Shown here one piece after another: positions 45,544-55,411 of a DNA stretch of 64,000 nt (its first letter is position 1; the number at the start of each line of letters is the position of its first letter). The stretch spans positions 186,001 through 250,000 of the forward strand of contig JFHB01000021.1 in NCBI GenBank assembly GCA_000729835.1. Direction: 5' to 3'. The notes under the pieces are model-generated. The model was given only the letters and a program-made list of their open reading frames with translations, was not told where the DNA came from and ran no database searches. Both the position numbers and the translations under genes were made by a program. The DNA comes from Atkinsonella hypoxylon. Taxonomy: Eukaryota; Ascomycota; Sordariomycetes; Hypocreales; Clavicipitaceae.

Positions 45544-45944
45544 CAATACCTAGGCAATTGATCAGATCAAGACTGGGGCTCGTTTACAAGGGTCCCCTCC
45601 AAAGGAATTGCGGACCATCCACGTAAACGGCTGCAACAAGTCCGTACAAGAGGCTATAATCTACTGTAATAACAACTTGCAGCGTCGCTTCGCGCAAAAA
45701 AGTAGTCTTTTTTTTTTCTTTTTTTTTTTCCTTTTTTTTTTCCCCCATTCCGCCTACATACGGTCTCTACCTAGACTAGACCTGCCCAAGGCAGGTAGGT
45801 ACGTACGTGGTTCCCACTCGACCCAGACAGACTACAGACTACTTAGTATTTTGTCGGCTCCGTCTGTCTCTCTCGCCTCGACAGCTAGTCACTAACCAAG
45901 GTTATTATACTTACTACCTTTACGCCTCTCGTCACTCTGCACTT

Positions 45945-45974
45945 TTGCACTTGCACTTGCACTTGCACTTGCAC
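45945..45974 (+). repeat. 6-bp tandem repeat TTGCAC (x5)
   Basis: Five perfect units in the presumed 5' leader of the gene starting at 46244. Confidence 0.95.
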
Positions 45975-46243
45975 TTCCTTGCTAGTTTGACCTTTTGCTC
46001 CTTCGTCTGCCAACTTGCAACTTTCCTTTCTTCTTGACCTCGGCCGCCCTCCCCCCCTCCAACCTCAAGCTCTTCAAACTTGTTACCCTTGACTTGTCCT
46101 TTGCTGCCTGGTCGTTCTCGTTCGCATCGCTTGCTTTCCGTTCCTTTCATCCTTTCATCCTTCGATTCCTTTAAACCACCGCCGCTCGCCGCTGTCCGAT
46201 AAATTGGCCTGCGCATCGCTTCTTGCCATCGCGCGTGCGCGTC

Positions 46244-49200
46244 ATGGAGGCGTTTCTTGCAAAGAACAACAGCACACCGCCGATCGGGCTAGGATCGCAG
46301 TCCCCAGTGTCGAATTCAGCACCGGCTCTGACATCTGCACAAACGGACAACACGGCACCATCAACAGTCACGGCTTCAGCAGTTTCCCGACCATTTGCAT
46401 CGGCTACGTCTTCAGAGGGGCCATTTGTGCTGCGAACCGTCCAGGAAGATAGCAATTCCCGCGAGACGGCTGCACGTGGTCGACCCAGCGCTGCCGAGGG
46501 TGGCTCCAACGGCGGGCATCCAACATCGTCTGGGTGAGTTATCGAGTCTTGTTTATCCAGTGGGCGATTTCATTTTGACTTGATTTCGCTTCGCTTCGCC
46601 TCACTTCATTCTATTCTGGTCCATTCCATGTTATTCTATTCTTGTTTCTACTTGTATCCCGATTTTGATTTCAATTGGCTTTCTGGCCCCCCCTTTTACC
46701 TTTGGCTGTGAAACAACAGTCAGCAACTTCCCCTTGCCTAGATTCGAGCTGTCTGGATGACTTTGAAAGGTTTGTTGCTGCTTCAGAGCTGGTAAAAACA
46801 ATCCAAGCCATGCAGAGCCGTACTCACCCTCTTCTTGCCTTGTGGCTCTTGCCAGCTATCAACAGCTGATTCCAGGGGGCCTCATGGGACGAGTCGGTCT
46901 TGGTCGTTGTCCCTGCCGCGCTATGCTTGCTTGGCCTCTTTGGATGAGGCCATCACCGACATCTCTGTGGCGCGCGCGGGGCCTTGTCCTAGACAGCTTG
47001 GTCTCTTGCTTTCTTGCGCTTCTGATTTTTCCATCAGCTGTATGGTGCAAAGAGCAACCAATGGATACGGCCGGCCTCGAGAACCAGCACTCGGTCGCAT
47101 GACATCGCATGACATGGCATCGCATCCAAGGGCGCAGTGCGGTGCGGTGGGTGCAGACAAGGAAGCTAGCTGCCTACCTACCTCTAGGCAGGTATGTAGC
47201 CGGATATACGATATCCACCTGAGTCACATCACAGCAAGTGTTGAGATGTCTGGTTGCTATATGCCAAGTTCCTGCTGCAATGCATCCTGCGCATCCTGGG
47301 CATGGTGCATCAGGGACAGGACGCAGGACGCAGGACGCATCAGCTCTTCATGGCTACACGCCCGCCGCCGTTGCACCACTTGCCAATCCCACCCGCATGC
47401 GGTCCGTTGCAGCTGTCGCGCGCTGTCTCGTGCTGTCTGTCTCTGGTCGCTCTTGCCTGGCCTGGCCGGTCCTTTTGTCACATCGGCATTCTCTGTGGGC
47501 TGTGGGCCGTGAGCCGTACCCGTCCACCGTCGTCCACCGTCGTCCACCGTCGTCCACCGTCGTCCACCGTCGTCCACCGTCGTCCACCGTTATCCTTCCC
47601 ACCTCATCTCCACACTCGGCTAGCCGTTTTGCGCGCGCGCAACTTTTCTGTGCTGTCTGGTGCTTGCTCTGTCTTCAAAGCTTTCCAGAAACCGACTCGG
47701 GGCCTGTGACGAGCCAGAAGCAGTCAGCTCAACTCCCACATTTAGCCAGCCGTAACATTTTGAGCCCATTCTTCACCATTTGGCAAAACCCAGTCGCAGC
47801 CTGCCAGGAGATTTGTCAGCGACTCCGCTTCATGTCCTTGAGCCAAGCAAGGATTGCCTCCGTCTCAACTCTACTTCTCCATGGTCGGTAATTACCCGAC
47901 TTCAAATTTGCCTTTTCCAGTGGGACAAAAGTCTCGACCCACCAACAGCTATTTCTTAATGGATCTGCCTCTACATAGCCTCACCACGCCTAGAAATCTT
48001 CCGTCACTCGGTCCTTGTTGTGGAACAATAATGCCAATGCACTTCTACGTGATCGGGTTCCATGGGCTGAATTCTTGGTGTAGTTTGCTGGGCACCCGCC
48101 ATTTACTTGCAACCCTTCTGTACCGTCATACATTGTTGCACGAGCGATCTAGAGCAATCGAGGGCAAGACAAGTGTCGATTTTTTGGTACTGAAATCTCT
48201 CGTTCACTATTTTGTGTCATGTCTATCAGGATTGATTGTTGCTGGACAAAGTTGCAGCACGGGGCTTTAGACGAGTCCTTTACTTGACACAATCACATAC
48301 CGTTCAAATGAATAGGCTGCATACACATGTCTTTTATTTGGCTTCGTTGTCATTATTTCTTCTTTGGTTTCCATGACCCTTTGTCATCGCCCTTGGGGTG
48401 CCCTCTTATTTCTGTTCTGATTCACACCTTTGGTCGGGGCTGCTGCAGCCCACCCCCGTGTCACTTCCAGACACTGGATGGAATAGGAAGTAGTCATCTC
48501 GGTCACATCAACTAACATGATGCTTAGACATATCAACGGCAACAGAATCCAACCAGAGGAGAACGAGGGCGAGAGTGAGCTGAGCGATCCTGATAGCAAC
48601 GCAGCTTTTAACGAGCTAGAAGACGAAATTGTGGTGAGCGACCGTGGCATTCGATCGGATATCAAATCCAGCAAACCTGAAGCTTCAGAAGAAAACGAGG
48701 ACGAGGTGATGGATGACGCCTCATATGACGCTACTGGTTCACACTATCCTAAACGTAAACGCACATTGTTATTCAACGATTTAAGTGAAAGCAAACTCGA
48801 GAGCGCCCACACAGCAGCGCCCGAAAGATCGCCAGCCTCGCCTGACGAGTCCACCAAATTTAAACCCAATCGTCAGAGCCTGGGCGGACCCGGTGTGAAA
48901 GGTGTCTTGTTGGGTACCTGGCGGGACTCGAACGTCCCTGATGACGACAGGAAACACGCTGTTATCGGCTTCATAGACGTCAGAGATCGACTTCGAACCC
49001 GAATTCAACCCAACACCAAAGAAGGCGAATCGCTAGCAGAGGACTATCCCTTGCCCCCCGGACCCGGTGGCAGCTGGGTAACGTTCGAACGTGTCATTTT
49101 CTCTGATCATCTAGTTGGCTTGGATCATTTTCAAGTCAAGGAGTACACCCGCCTTCGATCCGACGTTGTGCCTGAGGAGACAGAGGAACAGCGCATGGCT

Positions 49201-50457
49201 GCCGAGGCTGCTGCCGTTCAAGAGGCCATCCGTCGAGTAAAGGAGAATCCTGCTTTAGAGAATCCTATCCAGCCTCCCGCAATCGCTTATGGGGTGGAAA
49301 TACCCGAGCATCTTCAAGCTGCAGCGCGTGCAGATTTGAAACGTCGGAGAGTCAGTGGTGGATTCGCGGCCATCAACCCGGCTCCCCCGGATTATACTCC
49401 TGAGCATTCATTGCCTACTCCTCAACAAACCATGGCTTCCCACCAGAGTCGATTTTCTATCGACCCGCTGCCTGGTACTCGACCTACGCGAATCTTGATA
49501 GGATACTGGAAACCGTCCAGTGAAATCGACCCCAAGGATCGCCATGCCGTATACGGAATCTTGGGCCAGAACGATATGTTCAGAGTGAAGGTGGTGCGTG
49601 AAACCAGAGATGGACGGTTTGTTGACGGAAATTTCCCATCTGGCGCTGGTGCTTTGTGGATTCCTTACGAGGAGGTTGTGTTTGAACCTCATTTAAAGGC
49701 GTTGAATAGGCAAGAGGTGAAGGAGTATTGCCGAATCCGCCAGTACCAACTAGACCACGGCGAAACATCTGCGGAACGTATAGAGAATGAAACCAAGGCC
49801 GTATACGAGGCTCAGACACGAGCTGGCACCATGCCTTACAAGCAGCCGCACAATGTCACTGTGCCTACCTTTACCGCGTCTCCCCAAGGCGAGGATGATC
49901 GCATGAATGGTCGACATGGATACAACGGTCACGAGCTGCGCCAGTCGCGCAGAACTGAACCACGTCCACTTCGAGCATCATTGAATGAGAACGAGCTGCG
50001 AGCCAACAGACTGCACAGCGTAGAAGCTGCAGAACGTACTAGTGTCCTCGCCCGGCGGGAAATTGCGCGAGCTGAAGCAGCACAAGGCCGAGCCGATCGC
50101 CACGCCGTTCACCGGGAGCGAGCTGCTGCGGCTGCTGCTGCAGATGCTGCCAACGCTGCCGCCGCCGCCACAGCAGCAGCTTCCAACATGCCTCTTGAGC
50201 ATCATCACAATGGCAATGGAAGAATGCTGTTCCACGAATCGGAAGAAATGCAACGATTAAACAAGGTCTGGGCTAGACAAGAGACGTTACGCATGAAGAG
50301 TGGCCCTGAAGATGCCAAAATTTATGACGGGATCAAGTACGAACGAAAGGCTACCGGGCCGTTCATGGGAAAGCTCGTGTCTCAGGGAATCATTATCAAT
50401 ATTGATGGCGAGGACTATGTTGAATACCGAGTCCTGACAAAGCCATCCTTCTTCTAA
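46244..50457 (+). CDS. Nuclear-looking protein with a duplicated domain, unknown function
   Basis: Two exons, 46244-46533 and 48528-50457 (739 aa), separated by a 1994-nt intron. The acceptor is preceded by a good CTAAC branch site at 48511-48515, and GG|A restores the frame. An internal start at 48517 is an alternative. Exon 1 is Ser/Thr/Ala-rich and disordered. Residues 98-220 are acidic with a KRKR-type basic patch. Two copies of one domain follow, 222-307 and 418-501, sharing (L/I)xG(T/Y)W, HAVxG, DxxR, W(V/I)xxExVxF, HL and VKEYxR(L/I)R. Then come an Arg/Ala-rich coiled helix (about 600-655) and a conserved-looking C-terminus (LVSQGIIINIDGEDYVEYRV). I do not recognise the family. Chromatin or transcription is a guess from composition only. 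Confidence 0.78.
47521..47590 (+). repeat. 10-bp minisatellite CGTCCACCGT (x7)
   Basis: Seven perfect copies inside the 2-kb intron of the duplicated-domain gene. There are no spacers, so it is not CRISPR-like. Confidence 0.97.
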
Positions 50458-50599
50458 TTGCCACTTACAGCTTCGTGTATGACCAAATTGGTGAGGTCAA
50501 GGGAACATTTAAAAATCAATGACTTAAAAAGTTCAACCCCAAATCACGGCGGATTTAATTTCGGGCAGCGAATCAAGCGATGCAAGCGATAGGAGAGAC

Positions 50600-50631
<32 letters not shown>

Positions 50632-51494
50632 TCGTAATCCAACGAGTCGAAACAGGATAACTCGGCTTGGCAATTCAAACGAGAAAAGCCAGAGTGGTGG
50701 AGAAGAGATAGAATGACAATATGGACCCTGACAGAGCAAATCTGGACTGAACCCGTCCTTTTTTCCTTTTTCATGTTGCTCCTGAGCGACTGCTTTTTTT
50801 TTCATGTGTTTAATTTCCTTACTTCTAAAGCTCGTCTTCAGTCCCTCTTTCATTCCTCCTCAGGCCCTCGCGAGTAGGAGGACCGTTTCACGTACACTCG
50901 TCGTTGCATGACAGCCTCGAACAGTTGAGATGAGGAATATTTCCTGTATTCTGCAGCTTTGGCGCGCATAGCGGAAGATGTGTATTTGGCTGCAGGAGGC
51001 GGGTACATCAAGGCGCAACAAAGACAAATGGGCGAGTTGGCCGACGGAGAGAAACAACGGTCGAATGCGGCTTTGGGTGGATGGGAGCTTGAAGCATGGT
51101 TGTGATGACGGAGAATGGAGTTTTATTGCCCTCTTTAGCTACCCTTGGGTTTTCACCTCGACTACCCTCGCCACGAATATTCTTGGCCACCCTATAATTT
51201 TCTTTTTCTCGATTTTTTTCTTTTTGAAATTCGTCTTGTTTTTTGACGCTTCCTGTTTTTTTTTTTTTTTCGTTTTCAGTATACCCGTTGTAGCTTTCGC
51301 TGGATGTAGGCGTGCATGAACCCTGATTTGTTTCGAGAATACTACGTTACGTCATTGAAGGGGAAAAACTTGCGTGACTTTTGTTTTGTAAAGATGGAAC
51401 TTTTATCTGGAATATGCGCTGTGCATGCCATGTATGCTCCTTACCGTAATGCAACTGCGTGGCATTGAGACACGAAAAAAGGGGGAGGAAAGAA
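50458..51494. other. Convergent intergenic region before ZPR1
   Basis: About 1 kb between two converging 3' ends. A TA microsatellite lies at 50604-50631 and a T-rich stretch at about 51190-51275. No gene seen. Confidence 0.5.
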
Positions 51495-53002
51495 TCAGCT
51501 TTCATCCTTGCCTGCGTCCTCGTAGCCTTCTGTCTTCATATCCTTCAGCCCCAGCTCCTCCTCTTCCTCTTCCGTCCGCTTGTAATTCTCCCTTTTGATC
51601 CTGGGGTCTCCATGGGGCGGATCGGCGAGCGGTTGGACAAAGCTGCTTGCGAAGGGATCGGTCAGTATGACGGTAAATGGCTTGTCACCCCTGATGGCTG
51701 CGTCGAGGCCGGCGAAGAAGGCATCCCATTGTGCGCGCTCCGAGGCACTCAGGGAATCGCCTCCGTGGCCGGCTGCGCTGCTGGCCTCGAAGATTTGGCC
51801 GTGGAGGTCGTTGCGGACCTGCGTCAGGAGGCCTTCTACCGTTGTGAAGCGGCCGCCGAGCGTGCCGGGGTTGACCTGGAGCTGGAGCTCGGGGCATTCG
51901 AGGCCGCAGGTTTCGGATTTGAGGATGTCGCGCGCGAGATCGGCTGCGTCTTGGACGGCGAGGGTGATTTTCTCGCCTTGCTCGGGGATTTCGCCGCCTG
52001 TCTTGACGTCGTTGGAGCGGTAGCCGCAGTCGTCGCAGACGGTGGACATGAGGACAACTTGCTTGAAGTGCGGGATGTCTACCATCTTCATGTGTGTTGT
52101 GCAGGGGTGCATGCACCCGGGACAGCTGGCGGGGAAGCTGTAGACTTCGTGGGGTATAATTTCGCCGTCGGCTGGGAGGCCGGGGGTGGCAGAGTCGGTG
52201 GCCGCGCTGTCGCTTAGGCCCAGCGCTGCGTTTTGTTCCGCTGTGCGAAGGTACTCTCGTTTTTCCCATTTGCCGACGCCGTCTTTCAGATCGGGCGCGA
52301 TGAACGAGTTGCCTGCGGGGTCGTCGACGAAGAGGCGGAAGGGAAATGCCTCGCCGGCGAGCATGGAGCGGCCCTTAGTGATGATGTCTGCTATTTTGGC
52401 GTGCACCTCGGGACTTTGCTCCTTGCGTGCTTCCTGGCCCATCTCTAAGTCGTCCATGACGGTCGAGAGGAGACCCTCCACATTGGTCAGCTGGCCGCGG
52501 CCAGGAGGGATCTCGAGATCCAGCTCGATGAACTTGACGGTGGCGGTGTCTGATTTGACAACTTGACGGCTGAAGTCTTCGGGTACAGTGAGACGTAGCT
52601 CGTAATGTGTTCCCTTGGGTTGCACCGTGCCAGCGGCTTGAATCTCGTTATTTTGTGTGTTGCAGTGGTCGCAGGAGAAGGACATGATAACCACCTCGCG
52701 AAAGTAGGGAATCGCCGTCAAGAGAAGTCGCGTGATGCCCTAGTATTTACGCATTAGCCTGTCTGGGGCAGTTCATTGTGAGAAATCTCAGATTCGGTCG
52801 GGATAAGAAAATTCGGAAAGGCACTCACATTCTCGCCGCAATTCATGCAAAGCGACTCGATTTCTTCTACTGGCTTGTATTCTTCCTGTTCCTTGGCCGG
52901 TCCTTCTGAGGTGTTGGAAAAGCCCTCCACCTTGTTGCCGATTGCATCAAAAAACTCGGTAGGGCCCTGGGCCGTGACCTCGTTTTTGTCGTCTGTAGAC
53001 AT
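51495..53002 (-). CDS. ZPR1: Zinc-finger protein ZPR1
   Basis: Essential conserved protein that binds eEF1A and helps its folding; moves to the nucleus on growth stimulation. Two minus-strand exons, 53002-52829 and 52739-51495 (472 aa). It shows the duplicated ZPR1 module: finger 1 (CMNC...CDHC, residues about 52-85) with an alpha/beta domain (VEGLLSTVMDDL), and finger 2 (CPGC...CDDC, about 255-290) with a second alpha/beta domain (VEGLLTQVRNDL). The intron falls inside finger 1 immediately after CGEN. The C-terminus is acidic. Length is normal. Confidence 0.95.
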
Positions 53003-53386
53003 CGTATGCTGTGCGAGATTCGCAGCGCCGCACGTTTACTCTTGAGTGCACAGTCGGTGTTTGTCGCAAATTGCTCGTCGTCGGGTTAGGCGAACTGTGA
53101 CTGGATGGAGGGGCAGTCGAAATTTTTGGAGGGGCAAATGCAAATCCGCATACGTACGAGGGGCTCTTGCTGAGGATCGGCTCGCCACCAGACTCACAAG
53201 GGGGTTGGCTGCAGGCGCCCTGCCCTGTAAGGCGCTAGAAGCCCACTGAAGCTTCCGGCGGCAGCTGAACATGCATCTCTTGGCGATCAATCCCGCCAGA
53301 ATTACCTGCCAATCATCTGCTCTGGGAAGAGCCAAGTTTGTAGAATGAGAATGCTTGGTCTCATCGTTTGCGTCAGATCTTGTTGC
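53003..53386. other. Intergenic region ZPR1 to RNase P-type gene
   Basis: 384 bp, the presumed ZPR1 promoter. Nothing else seen. Confidence 0.4.
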
Positions 53387-53947
53387 TCATTTCATAAAGT
53401 CTGCAAGTGAAAACGAGTTGCTCGACTTTTGTTGCTGCCCAGATAGCAAGGCTTGCAGGCCCCCCTTTCGGCTCTTGGCACGCTTCTTGCTACTGGCATT
53501 CGCAGTCGATTTCTGATCTTCTGGGTTGGCCACTGGCACAATCGGCTTCTTGGCTGCAGATGTCTTGGACGCTTTCCGACGTGACGCTGCCACTGGCACC
53601 GGGAGCTTGATGCGGGTTACCCTTCTGCAATGCCCACAGGTAATGCTCTTGGTAGGTCCAGTTAGAGCCGCTTTGCCTAAGCTCTCCTTGGGGCCTGCTC
53701 TTTTCTTGAGTCTGAATTTCGCTCGGCTTTCAAGCTCTAAACTCGTCTTGTGTCCGGGAATCATGATGTGTCCACAAGCGTCACAGACATGTTGACGCTG
53801 CACCTCATGCTGAGCCAGACCGTTGTGAAACATCAAGTCCGCGCGCTGCCTCATCAAATGAGCAGAGGTTTCTGGAGCTGTTTGATACAGGAGATGCGCT
53901 GCATCGGTGAGAAAGGCCAGGTCAACTGAAAGTCTGTGCGATGTCAT
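53387..53947 (-). CDS. RNase P/MRP protein subunit, Rpr2/Rpp21/Snm1 family
   Basis: Single exon, 186 aa. An N-terminal helical region (AFLTDAAHLLYQTAP, then HLMRQRADLMFHNGL) is followed by the zinc ribbon of the family: CDACG with IMIPGHKTSLELE, and CGHCRR. The four Cys ligands are spaced as CxxC about 50 residues apart. The C-terminal 60 residues are Lys/Ser-rich. Family members bind the RNA of RNase P (tRNA 5' processing) or RNase MRP (rRNA processing). Sequence alone does not decide between Rpr2 and Snm1, so no symbol is given. It lies between ZPR1 and DUF866 on the same strand. Confidence 0.8.
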   Translation of the reverse strand: MTSHRLSVDLAFLTDAAHLLYQTAPETSAHLMRQRADLMFHNGLAQHEVQRQHVCDACGHIMIPGHKTSLELESRAKFRLKKRAGPKESLGKAALTGPTKSITCGHCRRVTRIKLPVPVAASRRKASKTSAAKKPIVPVANPEDQKSTANASSKKRAKSRKGGLQALLSGQQQKSSNSFSLADFMK

Positions 53948-54172
53948 AATGCCGCTAGCTCTCTAAGTAAGACGTTGTCAGTAGCATTCAATTCGGCCCG
54001 CGATCAGCATCATTGAAATAAATGGAAAGGCGAGGAAGCTTGCATGCATGGTCGGACTCACGTCACTGAGATGGTAGCGACGACAAAGTTTATGTATGCA
54101 CTCACGTGTGGGGGTATCGATAACAGCGATGGGCTACCCGGGACAATGCGTCCTTCGAACTTGCTGTGGCTA

Positions 54173-54293
54173 TCTTTTCTTTTTTTCTTTTTCCTTTTTC
54201 TTTTTCTTTTTCCTTTTTCTTTTCTTTTTCTTTTTCTTTTTCTTTTCTTTTCTTTTTCTTTTTCTTTTTCTTTTTCTTTTTCTTTTTCTTTTT
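54173..54293 (+). repeat. 121-bp pure pyrimidine tract, (CTTTTT)n-like
   Basis: Only C and T, mostly CTTTTT units. It lies 45 bp downstream of the DUF866 stop, in the 391-bp spacer before the RNase P-type gene promoter. Confidence 0.95.
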
Positions 54294-54338
54294 GGCCTGC
54301 CTACCTTATCTACCTATAGGTATAAGACCATAATATCT

Positions 54339-55096
54339 TTAGGCTCTGCGAATCTCCCAAGAAATGTCTTTGATGCTGACCTCTTCGCCAGCCTTCTCAT
54401 CGTAGTCGAACCATTCACCCTCGCTTAGATCGATGCCCGTAAACTTTGTGCCTGAATCTTTGCCCTCTGCAAGCCAGTCGCCCTAGAGATGTTTGGTGTG
54501 ATTGTTAATCATCACCGCCCAATCGTGGCCTTAGAAATACAAGTCGTACTCGCAATGAATCATACCTCTGGCTTGAACTCTACGAACTCGAGCCCGCGGC
54601 AATCAAATTCGATCACCTTGTGTGTCTTTGCTGGCTCAGATTGCTCGTATGCCGCAGGAGCAGCTTTGATCGAAGCAGAAGATTCACGCTGGCAACACGT
54701 AAATACATGAAGAGCTAATTTGCAATTTGATGTGAGGCAAATTTCACCTTGCAGTTCTTGCATCTCCAGACAAAATTAGCCTCCCCGCGGCTTCCACTCA
54801 TCTCGTTGGTGTCCTAAGCTCAGCTGTCAGCTGAATGTGTCCATCCGGGTGCGGCAAAATGACAAGTGCAGGTCCAACAGGTGGACTCACAAAGCGGTTG
54901 ACTCCAACGTAGTTCTCATGTGTTTCCCTACATGAGGTACATTGGACCTTGAACATATACCAGAACGGGTTGTCTTGGGTGTCGTCTGGTCTGAGATTTG
55001 TCACTCTACATTGAAGTTAGTGCGTAGTCGTCACTCCGACTTGATGCAACAGTGAGCGTACCCATATTGCTCTGCTTTGATAACTAAAGTGAACAT
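54339..55096 (-). CDS. DUF866 / CXXC zinc-binding protein (CZIB type)
   Basis: Five minus-strand exons: 55096-55062, 55005-54891, 54813-54748, 54688-54566, 54482-54339, giving 160 aa, the family size. Each junction keeps frame and rebuilds conserved text: VTNLRPDD, FKVQCTSCRETH with VGVNRF, NFVWRCKNCKRE and EFDCRGLEFVEFKP. The two CxxC pairs form the zinc site of the human C1orf123/CZIB fold. The biochemical role is not established. Four introns in 160 codons is dense compared with the neighbours. Divergent from the PPR-like gene. Confidence 0.88.
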
Positions 55097-55411
55097 TTTC
55101 GAGAGTAAATGTTTGAGAGACCTAATTCCAAAATAGTCTTGCGATTCGGGGATTTTTATAACAATTGCCTCGATCTGATAATCCGAAACAATGCTTGCCT
55201 GACTCTGTTCTGAACCACACTGGGCTCGGCGGTGGTGGAGACCATCCAATCAAATATCCACCCTCGATCTGTCACGTGATTTCAAAATGTCGGCTCATCC
55301 TTCTCGTGCCGATAATGATATTAAGTCTAAATATTCAAATCGCAATTGATAGCTGCGCAGCCTCAATGAGCTTTCACATGCCGTACGATATTTGCCTCAT
55401 ATGACGCCCTG
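55097..55411. promoter_or_regulatory. Divergent DUF866/PPR promoter region
   Basis: 315 bp between the start codons, carrying GTCACGTG within the palindrome TCACGTGA. A tiny upstream ORF (Met-Thr-Pro-stop, 55401-55412) overlaps the PPR start. Confidence 0.6.
55271..55278. promoter_or_regulatory. GTCACGTG E-box (Cbf1/bHLH-type site)
   Basis: Located 134 bp upstream of the PPR ATG and 175 bp upstream of the DUF866 ATG. Same 8-mer as at 25607-25614. Function inferred. Confidence 0.45.

Larger units (their letters stand above)
37256..46243. other. Gene-poor, repeat-rich block of about 9 kb
   Basis: No gene I can defend. AT-rich stretches (about 37560-37820, 38270-39240, 42290-43200) alternate with GC-balanced sequence. 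There are runs of A, T, G and C (37975-37989, 38128-38143, 38216-38230, 41440-41454, 42044-42062, 42105-42120, 44580-44593, 45710-45741) and many tandem arrays listed below. Small open frames at 38495-38857 and 39281-39568 have no recognisable product. The stretch 42280-42910 looks like an old, stop-riddled repeat, but I cannot assign a family. The last kilobase is probably the promoter and leader of the gene at 46244. Confidence 0.5.

Noticed and set aside
47521..47590. Regular 10-bp repeats considered as a CRISPR array
   Set aside because: Direct head-to-tail copies without spacers in a eukaryotic genome.
47238..47891. 217-codon open frame inside the 2-kb intron
   Set aside because: Crosses the 10-bp minisatellite, overlaps a second equally poor frame, and shows no protein-like features.
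51459..52217. 252-codon plus-strand open frame opposite ZPR1
   Set aside because: Antisense shadow of the GC-rich ZPR1 exon 2; no family resemblance, and ZPR1 on the other strand is unambiguous.
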